Shown here piece after piece: positions 32,594 to 45,320 of a stretch of DNA of 64,000 nucleotides. Made by a program: the position numbers and the translations under genes. The notes beneath the pieces are model-generated. The model did no database searches. It saw only the letters and a list, made by a program, of their open reading frames with translations, and was not told the DNA's origin. Origin of the DNA: Vicia villosa (taxonomy: Eukaryota > Streptophyta > Magnoliopsida > Fabales > Fabaceae); NCBI RefSeq assembly GCF_029867415.1, contig NW_026705177.1, positions 930,001-994,000 on the forward strand, in the 5' to 3' direction. Each line of letters begins with the position of its first letter. Within the stretch, counting starts at the first letter, position 1.

Positions 32594-35435
32594 CTTATTT
32601 TGATAGAGGTCATATGAACATTTAGAATCAAGAGAAATACTTGCATGAAATCAATTGAGAAAAGGGAGAAATTACAGTTTAGTCCCGATAAAAATACTCT
32701 GACAACCAATAATTGAAAACTTGAGAAAAGAAAATTAACAAGCATTTCAATAAAAACACCACTACCCAAACTCCAAACATAAACCTCTTAAAACAAACTA
32801 TTGATGCGGGCACAAAACATGATTCCTCCTCTGGTATGAGAAAATGCATGAAACACATGAAATTTTAGCAAGAAACTATTTTCAAGACCAAACTATCTCG
32901 TTTGCCAACAAATAACACTCTTTAGCATATGTCAATTCTGAACAAATTGTATTGGTTAATTGAAAATCTCTCAGTCAATTACCCAATGCAATAAATTACG
33001 CGTAAACTTAAATCTATTTCTAAGTTTTAGTGTTTTTAGATGATTTTTCTTGATCTAGAATTAAAAAGTAGTTTTAAATAACAATTTAAATTCATATATC
33101 ATGTTAAAATTTATCAAATTATAACAAACACTATGCCAAATTTGTCTTTTAGCAGCACCCCTACGAAAGTGCTTTTAGGAAAAAGCGCTGGTATAGGTTT
33201 CGCTAAAAACAAAATTAAAAAACAAGGGAAAAAAACACTAAAAAAGCACTGGTATAGGGTATGTCTACAAAAGCGCTTTCTAAAAGCGCTGGTATAGGGC
33301 ACCTTACGAAAGCACTTTATAAAACCGCTGATATAGGGGTAGATATGAAAGCGCTTCTAAAAGCGCTGGTATAGGTATAGGGTACGAAAGCGCTTTTAGG
33401 GAAAAAGCGCTGGTATAGGTTTACCTATGAAAGCGCTTTTGAAAAGCGCTGGCGTAGCTCATTTTAAAATTAAATTTTTTAAAACAAAATTAAAACAGAC
33501 GCGTTTTTCTTTCATTGTTCTTCATCGTTCTTCTTGCCCTCACTGTTCTCACTGTTTACAAACGCTACAGCCACAAACCTCCACAACACACGTCTGCTCG
33601 CCGCCGCCAACCTCCACAACACCGACCACCACTCAACGTCTTCTTGCCCTCACTGTTCGCCGCCGCCGCCGTTCTATATTCCAGTTTCTCTTTGTGAAGG
33701 TTAACGAAATTCTGATTTCAACTTTTTCATTCTTGAATGGGTCTGTTGTAGTTTTAGGGTTTTGTGTTGGGTCTGCAGAGTACCAACAATCATAATATAA
33801 GAACAGATGTAATTAGGGTAAAACTTTGTTGAAGAAAGAAAAAAAAATTCTGTATTAATGAATGCATCTTCAAAAAGAATTTTCTGTATTAATGAATGCA
33901 TCTTCAAGATCATGAGTAAAATTCTCCAGGAGTTAGTCACTACTCACTACCACAAAGAGCCTTTCTTTTAAATGTAGAAAAAAAATTTAACACTATGTAG
34001 CAAAAGTTTAACTAAGTATAAAGAATGAGTATGAACATAGTGAACACACCCTTGAAATTATTGCTGTTCCAGAATTACTATAACATCAAAATATAGACTT
34101 ATTATAACCATGTAGAGTTATATTCATGCCATATAAGAAGGACCTTCTTTTCCTTTTTAGGATTTTCTACTCTCTGCATTGTTCTGGATAAGCAATTTAT
34201 TTTACAATATTCATTGAACTCTTCATTTAAATACTCAAGGCTATTTTCACTCCTAAGATCCTTAAATTTTCTATCATATTGATTACATAGGAACTAGTTA
34301 TAACATGATCAGTAAGAGTTCATGATGTAATGTTCATTATCTAGCTTGATTTTTATGTTTTCAAGATCAAGTATCGACCTATTGAATTAATCCATATGAT
34401 TTTCAATTGGAGGAATACCCGATTGCATCTTCAAAGTATATTTGAGTTTTTTTTCCATTTTCTTTTCTATATGTTTAAATTAGAATTTGAAGGACTGAAT
34501 TTCATGTGTCTATTAGGATGTAGGTTCTTTTAGAATCTTTCAATCAATTTTGTCTTGGTGGTTACTAACTTTGTGAATTTGCTATAGGGGTAACTTGTGT
34601 AGAGTGAAAGTTTGATCGTTTCCCGGCCTAGTTCGACGTTTGGCGTTTTCTTGAGTTCGGTAACATCCGAGGTAAATTTCTTTCTCAAATTACTGGTATT
34701 ATGATGAATTTTGCAGTATAGAAACTAACTTTAATATGTTCAATCTAACACGTAATAAAATCATTTTAAGCATACTTTTCTAGAACCAAATATTTGAGCA
34801 TTTCGGTATTTAACTGCATCGTGTGTGTTTAATTTTACAGTTACTTTGAAGCCTCTGGTTTCTACTTGTACAACGCCGATTCAAACCTACCCGTCTCCCA
34901 CATCAAGTCCAACTCAGGTTACTAGCCCTTTCTTCTTGCTTATAGTTTGTTGTTTTCTGCTTATAGTTTATTGTTTATGGTTCTATTTAATTTCAATTTA
35001 GTGTCTCTCAATCAGTTTTTTGGTTTGTGGACTTATATTACCTTGAAATAAGGTAATGTCTTCTTTAAGAAATCGGGGGTAGGCTGAAATAAGGTACTGT
35101 CTTCTTTTAGAGACTCAAACAATCGAGACAACTGTAACTTCCTATCTTTAGCTAACTACCAACTTAACCAATATGAAAGCTATAGGATCTCATTAGGTAT
35201 TGCTTAAGTGTTGCTTATTCACAGTAGTATATTTTTGTACTATAGTTGCATAACATTCTATTTCAAGACTTGAGTGGTTTGACAAGATTTATTTCTATTA
35301 TTCACACTTTATAGGATCTCATTAGGTATTCTAATCAAGACATAATGATGATAGCTATTTCTTATATTGACAGAATTCCTTAGTACCTGATAGAGAAACC
35401 AAGAAGCAAAAGCATTTGTTTAGCTTAATTAAGAC

Positions 35436-36332
35436 ATGGATAAAACATGGATGAATTCAAACCGATTGTCGAAAGAGTACGAGAAAGGGGTATGGGAATT
35501 CGTTAAGTTTGCGGTTGCGCACGTCGAAGACCCGATTCGAATGGCGTGTCCTTGCTTGGGTTGCTGTTATGGGGGTAAGGTTGACGGGAATAAGTTGGCA
35601 TCGCATTTACTACGGTTTGGAATTGATAGAAGTCATACATGTTGGACAATGCATTGTGAGAAAAGTAACGGGAATGTTGAGTCGAGGTGTAATACGAAGT
35701 ATGCTTCAAACGACGATTGCACAGACACATGTGATTATGATCGAGTCGAAGAGATTGCAGAAGCGCTTGAAGAAGATCTTGAGGATTGTCCTAAAATGTT
35801 CGAGAGGTTGGTAAGCGATGCAGAGAAACCGTTGTATGATGGTTGTACAAAATTCACAAGATTGTCCGCGGTGTTAAAGTTGTACAACTTAAAGGCGGAC
35901 AATGGATGGTCGGATAAAAGTTTCATAGAGTTATTAGCACTTATGAAAGATATGGTACCAGATGATAATGTTCTTCCCAATCGAACGTATGAGGCTAAAA
36001 AGATGTTTTCCTCTATTGGCATGAGCTATAATAAGATACATGCATGTCCAAACGATTGCGTTTTGTTTCGAAACGAGTATGCAGCATTGAATGAGTGTCC
36101 TAAATGCGGTGCCCCTCGATATAAGAAAAAGTTGTCTCCGGCCAAAGTCTTATGGTATTTTCCTATAATTCCGAGATTTAGACGCATGTATCATAGTGAA
36201 ACCGATTCAAGACACTTGACTTGGCATGCAGATGAAAGAATTATTGATGGAAAGTTGCGACATCCGGCAGACTCACCACAGTGGATGAAAGTTGATACTG
36301 ATTATCCTGAATTTGGAAAAGAAGCAAGATAA
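35436..36332 (+). pseudogene. CACTA transposase N-terminal part (Transposase-associated + Tnp2 start)
   Basis: 298 aa open. The N-terminal Transposase-associated domain is seen as MDKTWMNSNRLSKEYEKGVW, CPCLGCCYGG and LLRFGIDRSHTCW. It is followed by the start of the Tnp2 (Transposase_21) family: LSAVLKLYNLKADNGWSDKSF, MVPDDNVLPNRTYEAKK, CPNDCVLFRNEYAALNECPKCG and HLTWHADER. It ends after FGKEAR, where the family normally continues into the catalytic core, so the core has been deleted and the next recognisable piece is the protease end. The element cannot make its own transposase. Confidence 0.85.
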
Positions 36333-36417
36333 ATTAATTTTCACAATTTTGCTTATAATATTTATGCTACTTGATAAAACAAGACAACTATAAAATCTTA
36401 TTTGTTTTTCTATGTAG

Positions 36418-36699
36418 TGTCCGATACAGCGAAACAGTTCAGATTGCGGATACTATGTTTTGAGGTTTATGAAAGAAATCCTTCAAACGAATCAATTAGA
36501 GATTCCAATCACGATATGGATTTATAACTTAATTAGATAACTTCTTATAATTTATTACATTTAACTAAATCACTCATATTATGTTTTTGTTCTGTAGTAC
36601 TTTGACGACTTCTATGCTGCTTCTTACACGAGACTTAAGTTGGAAGAAATCAAAGAGGATTTGTGTCAATTTTATATTCATCAGCTATTCATGCAGTAG
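36418..36699 (+). pseudogene. Ulp1-like (C48) cysteine protease C-terminal fragment in the CACTA element
   Basis: Two exon-like pieces: 36418-36513 (CPIQRNSSDCGYYVLRFMKEI, containing the Gln and the catalytic Cys of the Q...DCG motif) and 36598-36699 (YFDDFYAASYTRLKLEEIKED...to a stop). An acceptor TATGTAG precedes the first and CTGTAG the second. The expected donor after the first piece reads ACG|ATATGG, consistent with a G-to-A loss of GT. Ulp1 family enzymes cleave SUMO from targets; fusion to CACTA transposase ORFs is known in plants. The N-terminal half including the catalytic His and Asp is missing. Confidence 0.75.
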
Positions 36700-36936
36700 G
36701 ATTTGTGTCGATTTGAAGTATAATATTATAGTACTCTAGGATGGTTACGAACTTTGTTCATAATGTTGCCAATATTTGAAGTATAATATTGTTGATGTTA
36801 CTGATTTAGTTTGTTTGACATGAGTTAGTTACATGTGAAACTTTCTGTATTCATACTTTACATGATTTAGTTTGTTTGATAGGAACTATAATGATGTATA
36901 TATATAATTTTGGATATTATAATGGTATTATATTAG

Positions 36937-36938
<2 letters not shown>

Positions 36939-36972
<34 letters not shown>
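36939..36972. repeat. (AT)n microsatellite
   Basis: About 17 AT dinucleotides near the right side of the CACTA element. Confidence 0.9.
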
Positions 36973-36976
<4 letters not shown>

Positions 36977-37073
36977 CCTACCTATGGTTGAAAATATATC
37001 GTCGAAAATATATTACAGGTCGAAAATATTACAGGTTGAAAATATATTACAGGTCGAAAATATTACAGGTCGA

Positions 37074-38108
37074 ATTGGCCGCCTTCACTAACGAGTGGGC
37101 AACTGAATTCTCTTGACGTTTAATAAACTTACATCAAAGTTAGGATAAGAAAGAAACAAGGTTTATAAAGAAGAAACAATTAGACTAAACTCGGCTCTAC
37201 CAGTGTGCTTTGTTCGAAGAACTTGAACTACTATTTGGGAATCACTTTCAAAAATAACTTGTCGAAGATTCAATGTTATAGCTCCCTGAAATGCTTCTTT
37301 AAGGGAAATGGGTTCCGCTTCCAAGATATAATGATTACCAATATCCCAAGCAACACCAGCAAATATAAAGTGACCAGGGTTATCACGAACACACCACCCT
37401 CTATTTGTGGCGCCTTTTTGAGAATTGAAACCTGCGTCAACATTACACTTGAACCACCCAACATTATGAGGTTTCCATCTCGTAGGGTGTTGGAGAGGAG
37501 AAGAAGAGAATTGGTGTAGCCTTTGGAACATCAAGGAACCTCCACGGGTTAAGCATTTTTGTGGAGAATTTGTAGGGGCTGTTTACCGACCCGGCTAAGA
37601 CTCCAAAAATATCATGTTCAGTGCCCGTTAGGTTGCCAGTTTTGTGACGATAATATTGAAGATGATTGGCATGTTCTGTTTGGATGTAACGCTAATAACC
37701 AATGTTGGAGGGAATCAGGTTTGTACTCCGTTATTGAACCCCAGTTAATTTCCTTTGTTGATGCTAAAGCTCTTATATTTGATATCTGTAATAGGGGGAT
37801 AGGAAGATTGCTGGGAGATTCGCTGTTATGCTAGATGTGATATGTAGAAATAGAAATAATAAATTATGGAATAATGAGTAGGAGGAAGCTACAACTCTTG
37901 GTTTGATAGCTCTTAGCAATTGGCAGGCTTGGATGGCGGCTTAGAAGGACCAGATTACAGATAATCCTCCCTAACACCCTACGAGACGGGAACCTCCTAA
38001 TGTTGGGTGGTTCAAGTGTAATATTGACGTAGGTTTCAATTCTAAAAAAGGCACCACGAATAGAGGGTGGTGTGTTCGTGATAACCTTGGTCGCTTTATA
38101 TTTGCAGG
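37074..38108. mobile_element. Inverted LINE fragment, copy B
   Basis: Same structure as 26283-27319: RNase H-like part on the minus strand (FKCNVDAGFNSQKGATNRG, LEAEPISLKEAFQGAI), zinc-binding RT part on the plus strand (WRICRGCLPTRLR, CPLGCQFCDDN), and a second RNase H start at 37976-38108. Copy B preserves the minus-strand RNase H frame better than copy A. Confidence 0.7.
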
Positions 38109-39135
38109 TGTTTCTTTTAAAATCACGTTTTCTTTCATCAACTCACTATGGACTTCAGAATGAGTTACACGAATCTTTTTTAGAGTCTTATATCTTCTCT
38201 CAAGTTTCTGATTATTTTCAAGAATTTCAGCTAAAGATGTTTCAAGTTCAGAACTATATAGATGAGAAAATACCTCTTTAGTGTCTAATTTTGATTCTGT
38301 TTCAGGGCTACCTGCTTCTGCTTTTGCCTTCAGCGCCATATTTGATTGCCCTTCTTCAGAGTAATCATATGAGGAGTCAGAGTCGTCCCACGTTGCCATC
38401 AGAACCTTCTTCTTATCTTTTAATAACTTTTTCTTTGGCTTTTCTTTGGTGAGTCTATGACACACATACTTGTAATGGCCATGCTCTTTGCATTCATAGC
38501 ATATGACTTCCTTTCCAGCTCCTAGATTCTTCGGCTCAGAGGTTGACTCAGATGGTCCACCTGTTCTTCTGTAGCATTTAAACTTATTTTGTCTTTTCTT
38601 TTAGAGTTGGTTAACTCTTCTAGACAGTAGAGACACCTAATATTCTTCAAATTCTTCTTCTTCAGCTTGAAAGGCTCTAATCTTTTCAGAATTACATTTG
38701 GACTTCAAGGCCACAAACTTTCCTTTCTTCTGAGGCACATCCTCTTCTAGCTCAATATCATGATTCCTTAGAGAGCTAACAAGCTCTTTTAGAGTTATTC
38801 TGGTCAAATTCTTTGACACCTTAAGTGCACCCACCATTTGCCTCTATTTCTTTGGTAGACTTCTAATGATCTTTTTCACGTGAACTGCAGTAGTGTAGCC
38901 TTTGTTCAAGACTTTCAAACCAGCAACAAGAGTCTAAAACCTTGAGAACATTTCCTCAATGGTTTCTTCTTCTTCCATTATGAAGGATTCATACTTTTGA
39001 ATCAAGGCAAGAGCCTTGCTTTCTTTTACTTGTTGGTTTCCTTCATGAGTCATTCTAAGAGAATCAAATATAAACTTTGCAGAGTCTCTATTTGTTATCT
39101 TTTCATACTGAGTGTATAAGATAACATTTAACAAA
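38109..39135 (-). pseudogene. Ty1/copia gag fragment, copy B
   Basis: Duplicate of the gag 5' part at 27330-28345. Minus-strand pieces include QVKESKALALIQKYESFIMEE, KVSKNLTRITLKELVSSLRN and KKVLMATWDDSDSSYDYSEEG. Stops separate them. The rest of the copia element was not copied because the duplication starts inside the nested LINE. Confidence 0.8.
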
Positions 39136-40806
39136 ATGGTGTCGCGGCGTGAAAAATATTCGAGTGTATCGAACGCTCAAAATACAACAAAGTCGCCACC
39201 GAACTTTATTTATTCCAAAAAGAAAGGGAAAATATTGATATAACCCATGAAAGAAAAAAAGATGGCCGTCGCAACCAAATTAGGATTCGAGAGTCGGTCA
39301 TGCAAGGGAAAGATATTAGCACCCCTTGTACTCAACGTGACCTATTTAGTTAGTTTTGTGAATGTGTGTGTTAGCGTGAATTTTAGTTTACGGTCTTCTA
39401 CTTATTATGCGGGAAAAATAAAATAAAGGGTTTTTAGGTTTTTTTTATTATTGTGCCTGACAAGGCTTTGGGTCTCGCTCCTACGTATCTCTGGGTACAA
39501 TGGATAACTCAATACTACATAGTTCTGGTAGAAAATATTTGTGGGTTGGTTCATTTTAGCGAAAGATTCTCAAGCCGCATTCGAAAGGAAAACATTGCTG
39601 CCTAAAACATGGATAATTAAACATTTGCATCACTTCAAGAATGGATAACTGAATCAGGATCAACACAGATTCTTGGCACCATCACATTCGAGTGGAAAAT
39701 GTTTGATATTCACATGTGGAAGTGCCATTTGCATCATCGCGGAGTCGATGAAGCGTCTTTTGTTTATAAAAAGGTTTTGAAGTGAAAGCCAAGAGGCAAA
39801 AGGTCTGAATGAGTAGATATTTTTTATGTGGGAGACAAGCATCAAACCACAAGCTAAGTACAACCAACAACCCAAGTACTCAGGAATCAGAGAGACAAGT
39901 ACTTGGGAATCAGAGAGACAAGTACGTTCAACCAACTCTTTTTCATCCCAAAAATATTTTTAGGAAATTTGTGAGAAGAATCAAGATTCGTTTGATTAAT
40001 ATATTTTAAATGGAAGACAAGCATTGGACCACAAGCTAAGTACGACCAACAATCCAAGTACTCAAGAATTAGGGAGACAAGTACGTACAACCAATTCTTT
40101 TTCATTTCAAGTTTATTATGAAAAGACGACTTGACGTTGGATGAAACGTTTGATTATGAAAAGATTTAAGGTGATAGGGAAAAGATACTTGACGTTGGAT
40201 CAAGAACTTACGCGCGTTCGATTGGAAAATCACTTAACATTGGATCAGCTGCTTTATTCTTTTGAAAAGATTAATTTTAAGATGCCAAGTTGTTAATTAA
40301 TTCGATTAGAAACTATAGAATTAAAGGCAAAAGCAAGTAAAATTATTACACTCCATTGGGAATATTATGCAAATCAAATGAGCAAGATAATATCAAAATA
40401 AAATGCAAACACAAACAAAATAAACAAAATAATATAACATGAAAATGGTGCAAGTTATTTGAATGGTTTTGATTTATCTTGAGAGAAAATTAATTTTGAA
40501 TGGTCAAGTTACTTAATTATATCAAAGAATTAATCAAATAAAGTGACATTTTTATTTTAGCAAAATTAATTAAGAAAAAATCAACTAAATTAATTAACTA
40601 GGCTAATTAAAACTAATTATTTAAAATAATCAATTAAAAATTAATTCAAATAATTACCCTAATTAATTAATTTTAATTGAAACAATTAATATATTAAGAA
40701 ACTGTAATTAATTAATTTGTAAACTAAGAATAAAAATATTTTTTTATTGAATTTGAAAAATAAAATGCAAATAGAAATAGTGGTGTGAAATTAAAAAAAA
40801 ATTGCA
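39136..40806. repeat. LTR-retroelement relic, copy B, longer than in A
   Basis: 39136-39866 matches 28355-29035. From 39867 it continues with tandem words GGAATCAGAGAGACAAGTAC and then AT-rich sequence to 40806, a stretch missing from copy A. CTCGCTCCTACGTATCTC at about 39476 is a phrase common in legume gypsy LTRs. A copy of AACATGAAAATGGTGCAAG (about 40437) recurs at 51098. Confidence 0.5.
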
Positions 40807-40971
40807 ATTTGCTAGCATGGATATGGAGTCCAAACAAGGAGAGCCCAAGTAGACAAATTTTGTGATGTGTCGCACATATGTAGTGTAGTGCCATGTCATG
40901 TCCACATAAGTTGAAATACCAACTAGACAAATTTAAAGGAAAAAACAAATCCAAAAAATGACAAATAAAGT

Positions 40972-41672
40972 TAGGGGTGTTTAAAACTGAAAATGCCCAA
41001 TAAAAAACCGTCAACCAAACCACATCAAATCAAAACTATAAAAAATTACATTTGATTCAGATGTGTTTGAATAATTTTTAATAGAACCGCACAACTTGAT
41101 TCAGTTTGTAGTTTGTATTTTACAAACCAAATCAAACTGCATTCGTTATGTTACAAATCTTACTAATAATTATATATTTTTTTAATTCTTTAGAGAAATC
41201 AATAAGTACTAAGTACTATGTGTATATTTTTTCATATTCTTTGAATGATGTTTATTTTAATTTACATATCAACAAAAATCATATTATTATTAATTTATAA
41301 ATAATATTTTGACAAAAATATATTTTATTGAACTTTATAAATAATATTTATTTAAGAATGCAATTTCATGTATATCGTTCTTTAGACATTAGATAAAATG
41401 GTGAGACACAATTTTACGCATCAAATTATAAATTTATTTGGAGAATTATAAACTTATTTTATGGTAATGTATGGATAATTAAACACAAAATTATGTTTTT
41501 CTTTATATGTGTATGTATGACTTAATAAAGTTTTGGTAAAAAATCGAACCAACCGAACGAATTCAAACTGCATTGGTTTAGTTTTATTTATAAAATTCAA
41601 ACGAACTAAATCAAACCGCACGTTTTTTTCTCTTGCGATTCAACTGACTTTTAGTGTCAACAACCCTAACTA
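40972..41672. mobile_element. Old hAT-like element relic, copy B
   Basis: Counterpart of 29197-30836 without the nested younger element. Ends TTAGGGGTGTTT and CAACAACCCTAA. Non-coding. Confidence 0.55.
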
Positions 41673-41973
41673 AAGAGACTACAAAGCTGCATTTTTTATT
41701 ATAAAAGTAAAATAAAAGAATCAAAAGTACATTTAAACCTAAATTTTCATTAAAAAAAATAAAATATCAAAAACTAGAATGTAACAATGATAATCAATGC
41801 TAAAATTCATTTGGATTTAATTTTATATGTTAATTTATCTTTTATCAATAAAAACTTTTAAAAATTTAAAATTTAAAATAATAGCATAGTACTTTATATA
41901 ATTAAAAGAAAAGTTTTATATATTTTATATAAATACATTAAAGTTATACAAGAATGTAAGTTGATTCTTTGAC

Positions 41974-41981
41974 TATAAAAA
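41974..41981 (+). promoter_or_regulatory. TATA box of DEFL copy B
   Basis: TATAAAAA 51 bp before the start codon, same spacing as in copy A. Confidence 0.7.
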
Positions 41982-42024
41982 GGCTCATACCTACTCTTAT
42001 TTCCAAACATCATTCATTTTCAAA

Positions 42025-42471
42025 ATGGCTAGGGCAACTGGACTACTTCCACTCTTTTCTACCACCATGGTGATCATGATCATCCTATTCTTAGGTAAGT
42101 TGAATTTATTTATATTATTTTCTAATCATTATTGACTCTTAAGAATACATCATATTGATTAGGAAGAGAAACCAATAAAACAAATTTAATTTTTGTGAAC
42201 AGGTTTGGAGAAAGCTATTGGTGAGAATGTCAAAATGGATACTGCTAAATATTCAACAACAAGAGGTTCTTGGGTGCCATTGAATTATCGACTGACTGAG
42301 ATGTTGAAACCATGTACTGACAACTTTATTGGAGCATGTGTTCCTGGTACTGATGATGATGCTTCTTGTTTCAGTCGTTGCAAACAATCCGGTGATGAAA
42401 AAGGAGGCTTTTGCAAAACTCTTCGTTACAAAGAACCAGCACCACATAACTTTTGCCATTGCTATTGTTAG
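42025..42471 (+). CDS. Defensin-like (DEFL) secreted cysteine-rich peptide, copy B
   Basis: Two exons, 42025-42094 and 42203-42471, with the same 108-bp intron in the signal peptide; 112 aa. It has the same signal peptide and eight-cysteine framework as copy A. It differs by S5T near the N-terminus, EM in place of T before LKPC, an extra Asp in TDDD, and a full change of the three residues between cysteines 3 and 4 (FSR instead of DKM). All other mature residues read the same. The open frame, promoter and splice sites are intact, so both copies may be expressed. Function unknown; see copy A for the family. Confidence 0.85.
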
Positions 42472-44036
42472 ATTTGAATTTTGTTCCAATAATAATAGAT
42501 ATTGCTACGAGGAGTGCAATTATCTAGCTAGCTAGAATGTTTTATTTATATCATAGAATAATATATTTTAGAGTTGAATTGTCAACATTTTCACATTTTG
42601 TAGTTGATTTTGTGCTTCAAAAATGAGATCAATATTACTTTTATAATTTTATTTTGATTTACTCATAGTTTGATCAAGGATTCAAGGGTATAGCACAAAA
42701 ACCCTTTATTATTTCAAATCCTATACCAACAATTAGTTTAGAATTACAATAACCAATAGAGATGATTTTTTTGTCAGTTGAATAAAACACAGTGCTATAA
42801 CCATGGTTGTTTTTCAGTGGAGTAGAATTTTTATAACTTACTATTTGACTATAACAACAAATGAGTTTACATTGCTATAAGATTTAGTGAATATTTTAAC
42901 AACAAATGAGTTTACATTGCTATAAGATTTAGTGAATATTTTAACACCAAATCTTTTAGTTAGTATATATTTTATCAAAGATGTTATTTTGAGACCAAAA
43001 ATTATAACATTTTACTCTTTTGAATAGTGAAATATTATAATAACAAATAATTTTTTTAAAAAAATATAAATTTTTTATTTTATTTTATTTTTAGATTAAA
43101 GATACCGATATGAAATTGTGTGATTAACTAACTTTATAAATTCATTAACTAGATTTTTAGATTTTATTAACCAACTTTATTTTACTATTAGAAATTAATT
43201 TTAATATCGGGCCGTTTATAAACCAACTTCATATTTTCATTAACCAACATTTTATTTTTCATTAACCAACTTTATTTTACTATTAAAAATTATTTTTTAA
43301 TATTTAGGCGTTTATTAACCAAATTTATCATTTCATTAACCAACATTTTAATTTTTATTAATCAACTTTATTTTACTATTAAATTATTTTTCATATCTGA
43401 ACATTTATTACTAATAAAAGTCATTATGCACGTACGGTTCACGGGTAATGTTCATAAAAAATAATAATTATTGTTCACCATATAAATATGAAGAACAATG
43501 CATACATCGTCAAAATTGAATGTAAAGTTGATGTCAAGATAGCACACTTGATATTTTATCAACATTTATTTTATGAAATTTGTCAAATATCTCATAAATA
43601 TATTCTTACATTTTTTTTAGGTTAATACTTATAATAATTCGATAAATTTTTGTATTTATTTATGAAACAATATCAAATAAACCTTCAATCATGTTTAAAA
43701 TCTTATCACCAAATAGTTAATAATGCCAAACTAAATATTTTATATAATTTTGAAATACGTAAAGTCGTAATAATCCTCAAAATTGCAAAAACAATTGATT
43801 CTTATCTATTATATTTTCACTTTTACTACATCAAGACAAAATAAATCTTCTATTTTTTTTTTCTCGTCCATGTTCGTTAGGATTGTGACTATACGAGTTT
43901 ATTTTGAGAGAGGTCATAGGAACACATGAAATTTTAGCAAGAAATTATTTCTAAGGCCAAACTATTTATAAAAATAATTTCACTTGGAGAAAGGTACTTG
44001 GAAAAGTGATACTCGATTAAGCAATATGCACATCAC

Positions 44037-45320
44037 TTGAAAAAAGGTACTACAAGTTCTCTTTCTCCTCCATCGAAGGCGTTAAACACGTTAGGTCAAA
44101 TGTGTCTTAGAATCTCAATCCAAAAGCTTTTTCCTTGGACTAGAGATTTTATTCCTTCTTTGCAACGTTCTTCTATTGCTCAGGTTTGGATTAGACTATT
44201 TGATCTTGCTCATGAATTTTGGTGGCCAAATATTCTTTTTGCTATTGCTATTAGCATTGGGACTCCGATTTACCCGAATGGAATTGCTATTAAGCCCATT
44301 TTTGTTAGGTCATTTGGCCATTTTGTAGAAGTTTTGGCAAAAATGGATCTATCCTCACCAATCAACTATAATGTCCGAGTTGAGAGACAGGGGTATGCTT
44401 TTTTCGTGGTTATTGGTTATGAGAATTTTCCACCTTTTTGCACTCATTGTAATAATGTAGGACATAAGGTGGAAATATGCAAGAGACTCAATCCAACTCA
44501 AAAGTAAAAAAGCACAAAGAGGCCCAAATCAAGACTTTTGAACAAGTTAGGAATGCTAATTTCGATAAGGCCTATGTTGACAAATCCAATGAAAAAATCT
44601 CTGAAATGCTTGTCGTAGGTAAGGATCATGAAACCAATGGTGTGATTAAGAGATCTGCCCTTTATAACGAATTTGAAGCTTTAGCTAAAGCTGTAGAGGT
44701 TGTGGATGAGTCTGATGCTAGTTCTCTTGGGCATGAATTTGTTGATGTCGTACAACTTATTGATGATGAAAATGATTCCATAGAAAACTCATGTGGAAAA
44801 ATCTCAACAAAACAACAAGTTCCTTCAAGATTCATGGTCTAATATGATGGAAAATGATAAGGATGAGCACGGTTTTCTGCTAAACTCTGATTATGCTACC
44901 CAAAGCAATATGGGATTCACTTTGGTCAGAGCTAAAAAGGGGGGAAAAAGCTTAAACCTAGATAAATTTATGAAACTAGGTCAAAGGTTGGTCTCTTCTA
45001 GCCTTTGAAATGACCAGCCTTTTTTGAAACATAAGGGGCCTTGCCAATGCCCCTTTAAAATTTTCTCTTAGGACTCACAAACCTAATGTTATTTTTGTTG
45101 TTCATCCTTGGACGAGCTCTGACTCACTCCCTCATAATTGGTTATGCAGGCTTGGGCTCAATATTTTTTCTCGCAATAACAAACCAGGCCTCTTCCCGAA
45201 TCTCTAGTGGATTTGAAAGATATTTCTTTGTCATGTGGTCATTTCTTTGGGTGATCAATTTGTTGCTTTCACAACTACTGTGTAGGGATCGGATTGCATG
45301 GTTAAAGGAATACTTATAAG
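44037..45320 (+). pseudogene. LINE ORF1/gag-like relic and start of the endonuclease ORF
   Basis: 44037-44507 (156 aa) has the DUF4283-type fold region of plant LINE ORF1 (VWIRLFDLAHEFWWPNILFAIA, GTPIYPNGIA) followed by a CCHC knuckle CTHCNNVGHKVEIC. Further ORF1 pieces follow in other frames to about 45008. 45009-45320 resembles the start of the endonuclease ORF (RNIRGLANAPLKF-like, then RTHKPNVIFVVHPW). Frameshifts separate all parts. The sequence is cut by the Cassandra-type LTR at about 45320. Confidence 0.75.

Larger units (their letters stand above)
33129..37073 (+). mobile_element. CACTA (En/Spm) transposon, right end missing
   Basis: Left end CACTATGCCAAATTTGTC at 33129, followed by a dense subterminal array (33160-33450) of AAAGCGCTTTT...AAAAGCGCTGGTATAGG units in both orientations. 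Coding relics of transposase (35436-36332) and of a Ulp1-like protease (36418-36699) follow on the plus strand. I find no matching TTTGGCATAGTG right end; the element runs into repeats of AGGTCGAAAATATTAC (36990-37073) and then into duplication copy B. The boundary at 37073 is therefore approximate. Confidence 0.75.
37074..43966. repeat. Segmental duplication, copy B
   Basis: Direct-orientation partner of 26283-32896. It begins abruptly inside the LINE RNase H piece and ends in the DEFL 3' flank. It keeps about 940 bp (39867-40806) absent from copy A, lacks the 863-bp hAT-like MITE and the long (AT)n, and lacks about 220 bp before its right end. Confidence 0.9.

Noticed and set aside
33427..33795. 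122-aa open frame in the CACTA 5' region
   Set aside because: Low-complexity Thr/Pro/Ser sequence in the leader of the transposon, with no domain and no support from neighbours.
37205..37519. 104-aa plus-strand frame in copy B
   Set aside because: It is antisense to the LINE RNase H-like sequence, which is the meaningful frame.
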